This document shows, one piece after another, positions 1 to 6,376 of a stretch of DNA of 8,376 nt. Source of the stretch: Planctomycetaceae bacterium (GTDB lineage: Bacteria > Planctomycetota > Planctomycetia > Pirellulales > Thermoguttaceae); contig DOEZ01000263.1 in NCBI GenBank assembly GCA_003532715.1, forward strand, positions 2,716 through 11,091, written 5' to 3'. A program made the translations under genes and the position numbers. The notes beneath the pieces are model-generated. The model was not told the DNA's origin, made no database searches, and was given only the letters and a program-made list of their open reading frames with translations. Position 1 is the first letter of the stretch; the number at the start of each line of letters is the position of its first letter.

Positions 1-1
1 G

Positions 2-118
2 GGCCGCGAGTCGGCCGTCAACCTGTGCGTCTACACCCAAGCCCGACGCATTACCATCAACGAGGGTAGAAAGACTACAATATCGGCACGTGGGCAAACG
101 GGCGAAAGTACCCAGTAG
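2..118 (+). CDS. C-terminal tail of an unrecognised protein (partial)
   Basis: One frame is open from the left edge to a TAG at 116-118 and gives 38 residues containing VNLCVYTQARRITINEG, a mixed hydrophobic and charged composition that reads like real protein. The start lies outside the window and no family is recognised. A second frame (from base 3) stays open further, to about 260, but its Thr/Ser/Pro-rich translation looks less like protein and it overlaps the start of the DUF262 gene. The tail lies 65 bases upstream of that gene on the same strand, so it may be the end of a preceding gene in the same damaged cluster. Confidence 0.3.
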   Translation, partial: GRESAVNLCVYTQARRITINEGRKTTISARGQTGESTQ

Positions 119-183
119 CCCTTTTTCTACGTCACAGGCAACCACAGACACAAGTACCATTTACTATTTACGGGAACCATACT

Positions 184-513
184 ATGGACCGAAGCCACGA
201 GACTTGGCCGCTTGTAAGTATTCTGCACTACAAGGACGAGATCAATCCAACGCCTGAATACCAGCGCTATGCTGTTTGGAGCAGACGCCAACAGCAACTG
301 CTCATGGACAGCATTTATCGTGGGATGGACATTCCTAAGCTGTACCTGCGTGAACTACCAAAGGGCAGCCCGTTTAAGTACGAAGCAGTCGACGGCCAGC
401 AGCGACTCCGTGCAGTCTGGGAGTTCTTCGAGAACAATTACGCACTAAGCAGTCAAGACACTACAGATCTAGGTGGAATGACCTATCAGGATCTGGACAT
501 GGATACATTGTAG
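184..513 (+). pseudogene. DUF262 family protein, N-terminal fragment
   Basis: The 109 residues match the N-terminal part of DUF262, the ParB/sulfiredoxin-like nucleotide-dependent domain of GmrSD-type and related defence nucleases. The PEYQR motif is at residues 24-28, a conserved Trp at 32, the stretch QLLMDSIYRGMDIPKLYL at about 38-55 and the DGQQRL signature at 70-75. Family members are usually several hundred residues long and carry further helices and often a C-terminal nuclease domain. Here the reading frame stops at TAG 511-513, just after the DUF262 core begins its helical part. The ATG at 184 has a weak GGGA 8 bases upstream and places the conserved motifs at the usual distance from the N-terminus. 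The sequence behind the stop encodes a different protein family in another frame, so this is best read as a gene truncated by a deletion. A short functional product cannot be excluded. Confidence 0.75.
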
Positions 514-1115
514 ACCTGGCATCTCGCCTTATAGATGGGCCGGCGGAGCAAGAGGCCTTCATTCGACAGGCCCGGACCGACCAGACTGAACGGGAGACGC
601 CCGTGCTGTACCGCGCAGATAGCGCGGATGACGAGACACGGCATCTGATTGACATCGTTCGTACGCGGCTTTCCAAAGGCGAGCGTGTGGCGGTCTTGTT
701 TCCTCAGAAGCGTCAGGCATTTGGCTACGCGAAGGGCCTCATCGAAGCTGGAATCGACGTCGAGAACCCCAAAGAACTGGATTTCACCACGGACAAGCCC
801 AAGCTGATGCCTTACCATAGCGCCAAGGGACTCACCTTCGACACCGTCATTTTGCCCAGATTGGTTCCGTCGGCCTTCGGAAAAATGGGAATCGAGAGAA
901 TTCGGCGGGTTCTATTCGTTGGAATCACACGGGCAATGAAATGGGTCTGTCTCAGCACCGTTGGTCATGGAGGCTTTGAGCCTGTTGAGCAAATAACGGC
1001 AGCGGCTTCACGTGGAGCGTTGACGATTCGCGAAGCGGGACAGGCCACGTATCCAACCGAGTCGGTTGCAGAGGATCGAGAAGACGATATGGATGACTTG
1101 CTCGACCTGCTTTAA
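504..1115 (+). pseudogene. UvrD-like superfamily 1 helicase, C-terminal fragment
   Basis: Helicase-like sequence can be read in frame from about 504 (YIVDLASRLIDG) through to the TAA at 1113-1115, well upstream of the GTG at 603, the first usable start. It has the UvrD_C_2 hallmarks: YHSAKGLTFDTVILPRLV (from 813), corresponding to the conserved SF1 motif around the nucleic-acid/ATP interface, and RRVLFVGITRA (903-935), the motif VI arginine region. SF1 helicases hydrolyse ATP to move along single-stranded DNA. The Walker A and B half that must precede this segment is absent. What lies upstream is DUF262 sequence in a different frame, so the N-terminal half has been deleted. The remaining 170-200 residues could at most be translated from an internal GTG without a convincing ribosome binding site. 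The product should be inactive as a helicase. Confidence 0.75.
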
Positions 1116-1203
1116 GGCTCCGTGCATTAAACATTGACGACACGGATAGATCGAAGACATTTCGGGGAAGTAATGTCACTCCTGACACAATAGGTGCGAT
1201 CGA

Positions 1204-2280
1204 ATGGACAAGCAGCTTGAATCGAGGAACTTTGAATTCCTGAGAACCGACCACCCCTTGCTGGTTGAGTATGCTTTGAGAGCCGAATTGAACGCATATT
1301 CCGATCCAAATACGTCCCTCATCAAGACACGCCAGGTTGCCGAATGCATGGCGCGCTCAATCGCGTGCCGTGCCGGGATGGATTGCAGCGACAACGAGTT
1401 CGATGCGGTTCTCGGACTGTTGAGGAGGCAGGATATCGTGCCACGACATGTTTTGGAACATCTCGAACACACTCAACGTTTCGGCAATGCGGCGGCGCAC
1501 AAGCATCTAAGTGATCCGCGTACCGCGCTACAAGCGTTGATTTGCGCGTATGAGGCCGCAAAATGGTTTGCCCGGGAAGTCCTTCGGAAACCAGACTTCC
1601 AGCGAGGACCATTTCGGCCCTTGCCAACCCCCAAAGATGCCACGCTTGCCTTGAAGGAAGAAATTGAGCACTTGCAGCAACAGGTTGTCCGAGACAAACT
1701 TGCCGCGACCGCGACGGAAGCCCAGTTCTTGGAACAATTGGCAATCGCCACACGGGAAGCCGCCGACTACCAACAACAGGCCGAGCAATACAAGTTGGCT
1801 CTGGTCGAACAGGATCGCAGCCTGATTCAATTGGAGACGCAATTCACGGATCGGCTTCGCCGGATAACGAGAGCCGCACAGTCCAAGCCATTTCAGAGCT
1901 TCGTTGATCGCTCCAATTCCCTTGGCAGACGCAACGAAGAGTCGCTCCCACTATTCCAACTACGTATATCGACGGGCATGAAGTCACGCTGCCATGGAGA
2001 AACGATGATCGTCGTTCAGATATCTCGCGGTGGATTCATCACGCAAATCTGCCCGAAATGCCTGGACTATGACACCAAGGAAACGCTGTCATACGCCGAT
2101 TTTGTGGATCTGAATCTGTATATTGCCTGCGCACGATGCTCACATCGTGCCGAACCCGGCAAGGTGAAATACAGCAACTACGGATACCGCTGCCCGCATT
2201 GCGGGTGGACAGTCGAACTGGCCTTGTTGCTGCCTGAATATAGTGACATTCGACCGTTCGATGATGAGGAAGATGCATAG
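1204..2280 (+). CDS. DUF4145-like protein with coiled coil and C-terminal CxxC zinc-binding region
   Basis: The protein has 358 residues and an ATG with AGGTG at 1192-1196, 7 bases upstream. Residues about 10-135 resemble the DUF4145-like helical domain found at the N-terminus of some HsdR-like restriction helicases. It includes DPNTSLIKTRQVAE near 34-47, an RFGNAAAHKH motif at 92-101 and a WFAREVLRKPDFQRGPF segment at 121-137. Residues about 140-215 are rich in Glu, Gln, Ala and Leu and should form a coiled coil. The C-terminal part has three CxxC pairs, C283/C286, C309/C312 and C330/C333, plus C263, suggesting one or two zinc sites. No nuclease, helicase or kinase motif is visible. It lies 88 bases downstream of the helicase remnant on the same strand, so it may have belonged to the same operon. 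A role in nucleic-acid recognition or defence is inference from the domain and the neighbours; the combination as a stand-alone protein is not one I recognise. Confidence 0.8.
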   Translation: MDKQLESRNFEFLRTDHPLLVEYALRAELNAYSDPNTSLIKTRQVAECMARSIACRAGMDCSDNEFDAVLGLLRRQDIVPRHVLEHLEHTQRFGNAAAHKHLSDPRTALQALICAYEAAKWFAREVLRKPDFQRGPFRPLPTPKDATLALKEEIEHLQQQVVRDKLAATATEAQFLEQLAIATREAADYQQQAEQYKLALVEQDRSLIQLETQFTDRLRRITRAAQSKPFQSFVDRSNSLGRRNEESLPLFQLRISTGMKSRCHGETMIVVQISRGGFITQICPKCLDYDTKETLSYADFVDLNLYIACARCSHRAEPGKVKYSNYGYRCPHCGWTVELALLLPEYSDIRPFDDEEDA

Positions 2281-2291
2281 GGCGGAGTGAC

Positions 2292-2414
2292 GTGTTGCAG
2301 GTAGATAGCGTTGCACTGAAGTCTCGGTTGTCGAAAATAGAGCAATTCGTCGGCGAGGAAGAACGGGCGATGGTGTCGCGCGTAATCGGAAATAAGGAGT
2401 CTGCACAACAGTAA
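2292..2414 (+). CDS. Possible small protein, 40 residues, GTG start
   Basis: A GTG at 2292 starts a 40-codon ORF ending at TAA 2412-2414. GGCGGAG at 2281-2287 gives a good ribosome binding site 4 bases upstream; a TTG at 2295 would be spaced slightly better. The product begins MLQVDSVALKSRLSKIEQF and is charged and helical in character, ending in a Lys/Glu/Gln tail. It begins 11 bases after the stop of the DUF4145-like gene, a spacing typical of co-translated genes. No family is recognised. Its small size and non-ATG start keep the confidence low, but composition, spacing and ribosome binding site all agree. Confidence 0.35.
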   Translation: MLQVDSVALKSRLSKIEQFVGEEERAMVSRVIGNKESAQQ

Positions 2415-2507
2415 CGACGCACTATTCTGCGCCTGGTGAGTCGTCACACTTGAGTTCTTGCGTAGCCGTGCTCGCCAGAAAGTCGGATTCTCAAAGCCTG
2501 TCGACCT

Positions 2508-2540
2508 CGGCCGTCCCAAAACCAGAAGTTGATACGGCAC
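2508..2540. repeat. Second inverted terminus abutting the same TA
   Basis: Read on the minus strand outward from the TA at 2541-2542, the left flank is GTGCCGTATCAA, which matches the left end of the neighbouring element (GTGCCGTGTCAA) at 11 of 12 positions, and both run into TTGGG-like sequence about 20-25 bases further in. The two ends together make the perfect 16-bp palindrome ACGGCACTAGTGCCGT (2534-2549). This suggests that two related termini lie head to head around one target TA. The far end of the left-hand copy was not found. The rest of the region from 2415 to 2507 has no recognisable gene. Confidence 0.35.
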
Positions 2541-2645
2541 TAGTGCCGTGTCAAGGTTAGAATTGGGGGTGGCATGCGGCCAAGTACTGGATTTCGCGGT
2601 TTTTCCGACGTTGGCAACCCAAGATCAAGTGCTGACAACGCACTA
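2541..2645. mobile_element. Possible IS630/mariner-type miniature element (about 101 bp between TA dinucleotides)
   Basis: Two CACTAGT sequences (2538-2544 and 2641-2647) each contain a TA. Reading inward, the left end is GTGCCGTGTCA (2543-2553) and the right end on the other strand is GTGCGTTGTCA (2643-2633), matching at 9 of 11 positions. A looser match continues inward to a TTGGG on each side. IS630/Tc1-mariner elements are known to insert at TA, often within CTAG, and to duplicate it. The interior is too short for a transposase, so this would be a MITE-like or internally deleted derivative. The inverted ends are short, so other explanations are possible. Confidence 0.4.
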
Positions 2646-2682
2646 GTCTCCTGCTATCGCGAGTCCTGCGTGAGTTCCTCGG

Positions 2683-5289
2683 CTACTTCAAAGTCCACAA
2701 TGTGGCCTTTTCGAAATCACCCTTTTTCAAATATGCACGCTCCCGATTGCGATATGCTGTCCTGTCTGCCCGATTGATCTGAATGACCTTAGTGAGATCA
2801 GCGATGGCTTTGTCATAGTTTCCTTTCTGGAGGTAGGCAAAACCCCTGTTGCTGTAGCTGTTGCCTAACTGAACGGGCTTTTGGGCAAATTGAATGGCCA
2901 CAGTACTGTCGGCGATTGCTCTGTCCCACTCATGCTTCCGATTGTAGGCCGCGCTCCGGCCCGCATGGGCCCAAGTATCCTTGGGATCGAGCCGGATGGC
3001 TTCCGTGTAATCGGCGATCGCTTCATCATATTCGCCTGTGCCGAAATGTGCGTAGCCCCTGCCACAATGCGCTTGCGCCGATTGTGGTGCGAGCCGAATG
3101 GCTTTGTCAAAGTCGTTAATGGCATCGTAGTGATTGCCCATCTCACAGCAGATGAGGCCCCGACGAAAATGAGCCCACGCACTTTCCGAAGGGGAGGAGA
3201 TGAGGAAGCAGGAGAAAGCCTTATCGAAACTATCGATGGCATCTTCGTGCTTGCCCGCCAGACGATAGGCAAGTCCTTGCTGGTAGTAGGCTTCACCATA
3301 CCCCGTCTTCAGGCGAATGGCCTCAGTGAAGTCGGCAACGGCTCTGCCGTAGTCACCGAGCTGTAATAGGGCCTGACCCCGCTGCAAATGCCGGTTTGAT
3401 TCTTGCGGAGCAAGACGGATGGCTTTCGTGTAGTCGACAACTGCTTTCGCGTACTCGCTCCTCATCTCGCGTGAGTGGCCTCGGTGGCAATATGCTTCTA
3501 CATTATTTGGATCTAACCGGATGGCTTCGGTGAGATCGGCAATTGCGTCACTGTATTTGCCCTTCATTTGTTGCGCGATACCCCGAAGACAATATGCTTC
3601 TGCATAATCTCGTTTTAGCCGAATGGCCTCGGCGAAGTCGGCAATGGCCAGGTCATACTTGCGCCCATTTCTCTCCAAGTCGTCATGAATTCGATGAGCA
3701 TCGACGTCATCTGGCTTCAGCCAAAGTGCTTCGCTATAGTCTGCAATTGCTTTGGCGTAGTTGCCCTTCTTCACATAAACCAAGGCCCGGCTTATATATG
3801 CACTTGTGAGACGTGGATCCGGTCGCATGATCCTAGCGATGCCCTCGATGGCCTTGCAGTACTCAGCTTTTAGCGCGTAGGCAATGCCGCGGGAGCAATA
3901 AGCTTCTGAATCGTTCAGATTCAACTCGGTATTCCCAGCAAAGTCGGCGATGGCCTTGTCGTACTTGCTTTCCCACTCCCGCATTTCCACACGAAGACGA
4001 TACACATTCATATCATCTGGCTCCAGCCGGATGACTTCAGTGAAGTCGACGATGGCTTTGTCGAAGTCGCCCTTGAGCTCGTGCGTGTCGCCCCGATCGT
4101 GATACGCTTTCGCCCGATTTGGTTTCAGGCGAATGGCCTCGGTAAGTTCGCCAATTGCTTTGTCGTACTCACCCTTTGCTCTGTACGCGATGCCACGGAG
4201 GCGATACGCATCTGTATAGCCTGCTGGTTCCAGCCGAATGGCCTCGGTGAAATCAGCGATGGCTTTGTCATACTCGCCCTTTCGATTGTATGTCACACCT
4301 CTGGCCGCATGAGCGCATCTATCCTTGAGACTGATAGCCTCGCTGTAGTCGGCGATCGCTTTGTCGTACTCACCTTTCAGTTGGTTTGCGTCGCCCCGAA
4401 GGCGATACGCCCCTGCATCATCTGGCTCCAGACGGATGGCTTCGGTGAGATCCGCGACTGTCTTGTCGTACTGGCCGCTCAGTGTGTACACATCGCTCCG
4501 GAGGCAATACGTGTCTGCCTCATCTGGCTCCAAGTCGATAGCCTCGGTGAAGTCGGCGATAGCTTCATCGTACTTTTCCTCCCACCTGTGCGCCTCACCT
4601 CGGAGACGATGAGCGGCGGCGCAATCTGGTCTTAGCCGGATGGCTTTCGTGCAGTCTACAACGGCTTCGTAGAAGTCGAGCTTCCGAGAATACACAAAGC
4701 CACGCTCATAATAGGCGTCCGCGTCATCCGGATTTAGCCGAATGGCTTGGGTGAAATCGGCGATGGCCTTGTCGTACTTATCCTTGCCGCAGCAGTGTGA
4801 CTTCCCCCGCTGGAAATATGCGGCGGCAAGTGTTGGTTCGAGCCGGATGGCCTCGGTGAAGTCAGCGATGGCCGCAGTGAGGGTGGCGATTGCCGTGGTG
4901 GAGCCAGAGAGGAGCTGATCGTACTCGCCCTTGCAGCGGCGAGCTGTTCCTCGCCGACAGTACGCGACGGCAAGCGTTGGTTCGAGCCGGATGGCTTCAG
5001 TGTACTTAGCGATGGCCCCGTCATAGTCGCCGACACTCTCATAGAGCAAGTCGCCCTGCTTCAGAAGTTCCTCGGCATTCAGGTCTGCCGACATGCTCCC
5101 CTCCTCTCCATGTTCTGCCATGTTCGTCGAATTATCAGGAGAATCATGGTCAGGGCGACGGACTGGGTCGCCAATCCGTACGTTGTTGACCCTACCGCAA
5201 TGTGAACATCTAATGTGACCACCAGGAAAACCGTCCGGCGACTGCGAGATAGCCCGACACGCGCCGCAGCGAAAAGAAACGCCCATCAT
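2683..5289 (-). CDS. Zinc-ribbon TPR-repeat protein, about 22 TPR units
   Basis: This 868-residue protein starts with a small zinc ribbon (C8/C11 and C28/C31), of the type often seen at the N-termini of planctomycete proteins. A polar linker of about 35 residues follows. From residue about 70 to the end there are some 22 tandem 34-residue tetratricopeptide repeats plus a final partial one, with the recurring pattern YDKAIADFTEAIRLEPDDA and then AYxxRG. TPR arrays form superhelical scaffolds for protein-protein contacts; no catalytic domain is present. The second unit carries an insert of about 14 residues. Unit 11 is degenerate (FAGNTELNLNDS), as is unit 12. Two adjacent ATG codons are possible starts; a GGGGGA lies 3 bases before the first and 6 before the second, so initiation at 5286 may be preferred. 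No signal peptide or membrane segment is evident, so it is probably cytoplasmic. Its partner is unknown. Confidence 0.92.
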   Translation of the reverse strand: MMGVSFRCGACRAISQSPDGFPGGHIRCSHCGRVNNVRIGDPVRRPDHDSPDNSTNMAEHGEEGSMSADLNAEELLKQGDLLYESVGDYDGAIAKYTEAIRLEPTLAVAYCRRGTARRCKGEYDQLLSGSTTAIATLTAAIADFTEAIRLEPTLAAAYFQRGKSHCCGKDKYDKAIADFTQAIRLNPDDADAYYERGFVYSRKLDFYEAVVDCTKAIRLRPDCAAAHRLRGEAHRWEEKYDEAIADFTEAIDLEPDEADTYCLRSDVYTLSGQYDKTVADLTEAIRLEPDDAGAYRLRGDANQLKGEYDKAIADYSEAISLKDRCAHAARGVTYNRKGEYDKAIADFTEAIRLEPAGYTDAYRLRGIAYRAKGEYDKAIGELTEAIRLKPNRAKAYHDRGDTHELKGDFDKAIVDFTEVIRLEPDDMNVYRLRVEMREWESKYDKAIADFAGNTELNLNDSEAYCSRGIAYALKAEYCKAIEGIARIMRPDPRLTSAYISRALVYVKKGNYAKAIADYSEALWLKPDDVDAHRIHDDLERNGRKYDLAIADFAEAIRLKRDYAEAYCLRGIAQQMKGKYSDAIADLTEAIRLDPNNVEAYCHRGHSREMRSEYAKAVVDYTKAIRLAPQESNRHLQRGQALLQLGDYGRAVADFTEAIRLKTGYGEAYYQQGLAYRLAGKHEDAIDSFDKAFSCFLISSPSESAWAHFRRGLICCEMGNHYDAINDFDKAIRLAPQSAQAHCGRGYAHFGTGEYDEAIADYTEAIRLDPKDTWAHAGRSAAYNRKHEWDRAIADSTVAIQFAQKPVQLGNSYSNRGFAYLQKGNYDKAIADLTKVIQINRADRTAYRNRERAYLKKGDFEKATLWTLK

Positions 5290-5355
5290 GTGTCCCCCAT
5301 CACAAAGGCTGGTTCCCGGATCGAGGTTCTGCGAGAAGCGATCCGATTTTTCGTC

Positions 5356-5383
5356 ATTCTAGCGACCGCGGCCAAGGATTCAA
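5356..5383 (-). promoter_or_regulatory. Candidate sigma70-like promoter for the TPR gene
   Basis: On the minus strand TTGAAT (5383-5378) and TAGAAT (5361-5356) are separated by 16 bases. They match the -35 and -10 consensus at 4 and 5 of 6 positions. Transcription would start near 5349, giving a leader of about 60 bases before the ATG at 5289. No other good promoter is seen in the 250-base divergent gap. Confidence 0.4.
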
Positions 5384-5414
5384 TCAGGGAGGTGTATCTT
5401 TCGCCGATTTGCGG

Positions 5415-5437
5415 TAAAATGCCGTCTTCGGGACGGC
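5415..5437 (+). promoter_or_regulatory. TAAAAT box followed by a short perfect hairpin
   Basis: TAAAAT at 5415-5420 is a plausible -10 element for the HTH gene at 5541, but no good -35 is found at 16-18 bases. It is followed immediately by GCCGTC (5421-5426), a TTCGG loop and GACGGC (5432-5437), a perfect 6-bp inverted repeat. The dyad would lie at or around the transcription start, where an operator is often found. It could equally be an RNA hairpin at the 5' end of the transcript. Confidence 0.25.
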
Positions 5438-5466
5438 TGGAAGCGATTGCAACGCAACCGGCCAAG

Positions 5467-5535
5467 CGGCCTGGGCCGGCGCGTTCTCTGCCTTTCGTGG
5501 CGCGTCGGCCCAAGCCGGCCCGGTCAACGAAAGGC
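5467..5535 (+). promoter_or_regulatory. Interleaved leader hairpins upstream of the HTH gene
   Basis: Two inverted repeats interleave just before the ATG at 5541. Hairpin A pairs 5467-5483 with 5501-5517: 15 Watson-Crick pairs, one G-U and one mismatch, with a 17-base loop. Hairpin B pairs GCCTTTCGT (5490-5498) with ACGAAAGGC (5527-5535), nine perfect pairs. The left arm of B lies in the loop of A, and the right arm of A lies in the loop of B, so the two are either alternatives or form a pseudoknot. The right arm of B includes AAAGG (5530-5534), the likely Shine-Dalgarno of the next gene. B would therefore hide the ribosome binding site and A would favour its exposure. The pairing is visible in the sequence; a regulatory role is inference. 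Confidence 0.45.
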
Positions 5536-5540
5536 GAAAA

Positions 5541-6137
5541 ATGGAACATTCTGAATTCTTGTCGGTCCGGCCGGCCCTGGAAAATGCCATTCGAGAGATC
5601 GACGATTTGCTTGCCCGGCTTCGGGCCAACGATCAAGCCGAGCAAAGCCACGAGGCGTTTGCCGAGGCATGGGAGGCCGGCAAACGCGATGACGATCTTC
5701 CCGCATTGGAGTCCGCTTTCGTCGCCTGGGGTCATCCCTGGCCGGAGTCCGCAAGGCGCGCGGCCGCGTGGTTACGAGAAGCTGGCGCGCCGACGGAGGC
5801 GGCCGCAATCGACGTGGAGCTTGCCGAACTGCCACAGTACCACCCGGACCAGGAAACTTGGCGAGAGCAAAACGCCTGCTTTCAAGCGGCGGCAGAACGT
5901 GTGCGGACGATTCTGGAGGCTTGCGTCTCGGCCAGCGGGCAGGAAACGGCCGGCGACGTGCAGAAGAGCAAGGGTGGCGGTGGTCGCAAGGCGGACCCGG
6001 CAATCGCGAAACGAAACGCGAGGATTGAGAAAGACTTCGCGAACAATCTTTCCGTTGACGCTATCGTGGAAAAACACGGCGTCTCGGTGCATACGGCCCG
6101 CCGGGTGAAATCGGACGCCAAGAAGCGGCAATCGTGA
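5541..6137 (+). CDS. Hypothetical protein with C-terminal helix-turn-helix
   Basis: The protein has 198 residues. The first 130 are acidic, rich in Ala and Glu and mostly helical, and match no family I recognise. A Gly/Lys linker (QKSKGGGGRK, 141-150) leads to a basic C-terminal segment (about 151-196). That segment ends in SVDAIVEKHGVSVHTARRVK, which fits a resolvase/invertase-style or sigma-like helix-turn-helix with recognition helix VSVHTARRVK. The ATG at 5541 has AAAGG about 6 bases upstream, inside a possible hairpin. It is the first gene of the GC-rich element-like module and sits directly before an array of TGTGAAAGAA motifs, the first copy of which overlaps its stop codon. It could be the regulator that binds them, a replication initiator-like protein, or unrelated. 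A longer overlapping frame from 5215 to 6108 is Arg/Pro-rich and is a shadow of this gene. Confidence 0.75.
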   Translation: MEHSEFLSVRPALENAIREIDDLLARLRANDQAEQSHEAFAEAWEAGKRDDDLPALESAFVAWGHPWPESARRAAAWLREAGAPTEAAAIDVELAELPQYHPDQETWREQNACFQAAAERVRTILEACVSASGQETAGDVQKSKGGGGRKADPAIAKRNARIEKDFANNLSVDAIVEKHGVSVHTARRVKSDAKKRQS

Positions 6138-6376
6138 AAGAATGTGAACGAATCAATTCTTTCACAGGAATTCTCTAGCACCGAATCGAATCTTTTTCCG
6201 GTGCCTCTTGCCCGAGGTTCACACGGGTTCTTGTGAAAAAACCCCGGCCATTCTGTGAAAGAACTGGCGGGCGTCTCATTCTTTCACACTTTCAGGTTTC
6301 AATCTTGTCATGCGGCTTGCATGGTGCAGCCCGCGAGCGAACAACGGTGAAACCGATTATGGAATCTGTGAAAGAC
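6134..6376 (+). repeat. Iteron-like array of TGTGAAAGAA motifs
   Basis: Copies of a 10-bp motif occur on both strands. Forward copies are GTGAAAGAAT (6134-6143), TGTGAACGAA (6143-6152), TGTGAAAAAA (6232-6241), TGTGAAAGAA (6254-6263) and TGTGAAAGAC (6367-6376). Reverse copies are TTCTTTCACA at 6157-6166 and 6279-6288. Half sites TTCACA (6218-6223) and CTTTCA (6289-6294) add to the set. The exact forward and reverse copies form inverted pairs at 6134-6165 and 6254-6288. The last copy lies inside the start of the first small HTH gene. Most of the array lies in the non-coding gap 6138-6358, which has no other gene. It resembles replication iterons or multiple operators for a DNA-binding protein. 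The first pair also spans the stop codon of the upstream gene and could fold as a hairpin, but it lacks a T-run. Confidence 0.6.
6178..6204. repeat. Short inverted repeat around an AT-rich stretch
   Basis: GCACCG (6178-6183) and CGGTGC (6199-6204) form a 6-bp inverted repeat. The 15 bases between them include a TTTTT run and are the most AT-rich part of the motif region. It lies between the two clusters of TGTGAAAGAA motifs. It could be a weak hairpin or, if the array is an origin, part of an unwinding region. Chance is also possible at this length. Confidence 0.2.

Noticed and set aside
1134..1162. Promoter before the DUF4145-like gene (TTGACG)
   Set aside because: A good -35-like box is present, but no convincing -10 follows at 16-18 bases.
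2178..2540. Minus-strand frame reading out of the shared TA, with NPTFWRARLRKNS
   Set aside because: It looks somewhat protein-like near its start, but its GTG lies in the inverted end, there is no ribosome binding site, and most of it lies opposite the end of the DUF4145-like gene. It is treated as repeat remnant or chance.
2881..4635. Several plus-strand frames opposite the TPR gene
   Set aside because: They repeat with the TPR period and are antisense shadows of the 102-base repeat unit.
5290..5466. tRNA gene or attachment site at the presumed element boundary
   Set aside because: No cloverleaf, no TTCGANTC-type T-loop and no direct repeat that could be an att core was seen.
5215..6108. 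Long plus-strand frame of 297 codons overlapping the HTH gene
   Set aside because: Its translation is Arg/Pro-rich and lacks family features. It begins inside the TPR gene's N-terminus on the opposite strand and overlaps the better-supported frame at 5541, which has a ribosome binding site and a clear HTH.
6233..6358. N-terminal extension of the first small HTH gene from a GTG at 6233
   Set aside because: The extra 42 residues are not protein-like, run through the repeat array, and are absent from the normal size of this family. The ATG at 6359 places the HTH correctly.
6134..6376. CRISPR array
   Set aside because: The motif copies are only 10 bp, occur in both orientations and have irregular spacing, with no spacer-repeat periodicity and no cas gene nearby.
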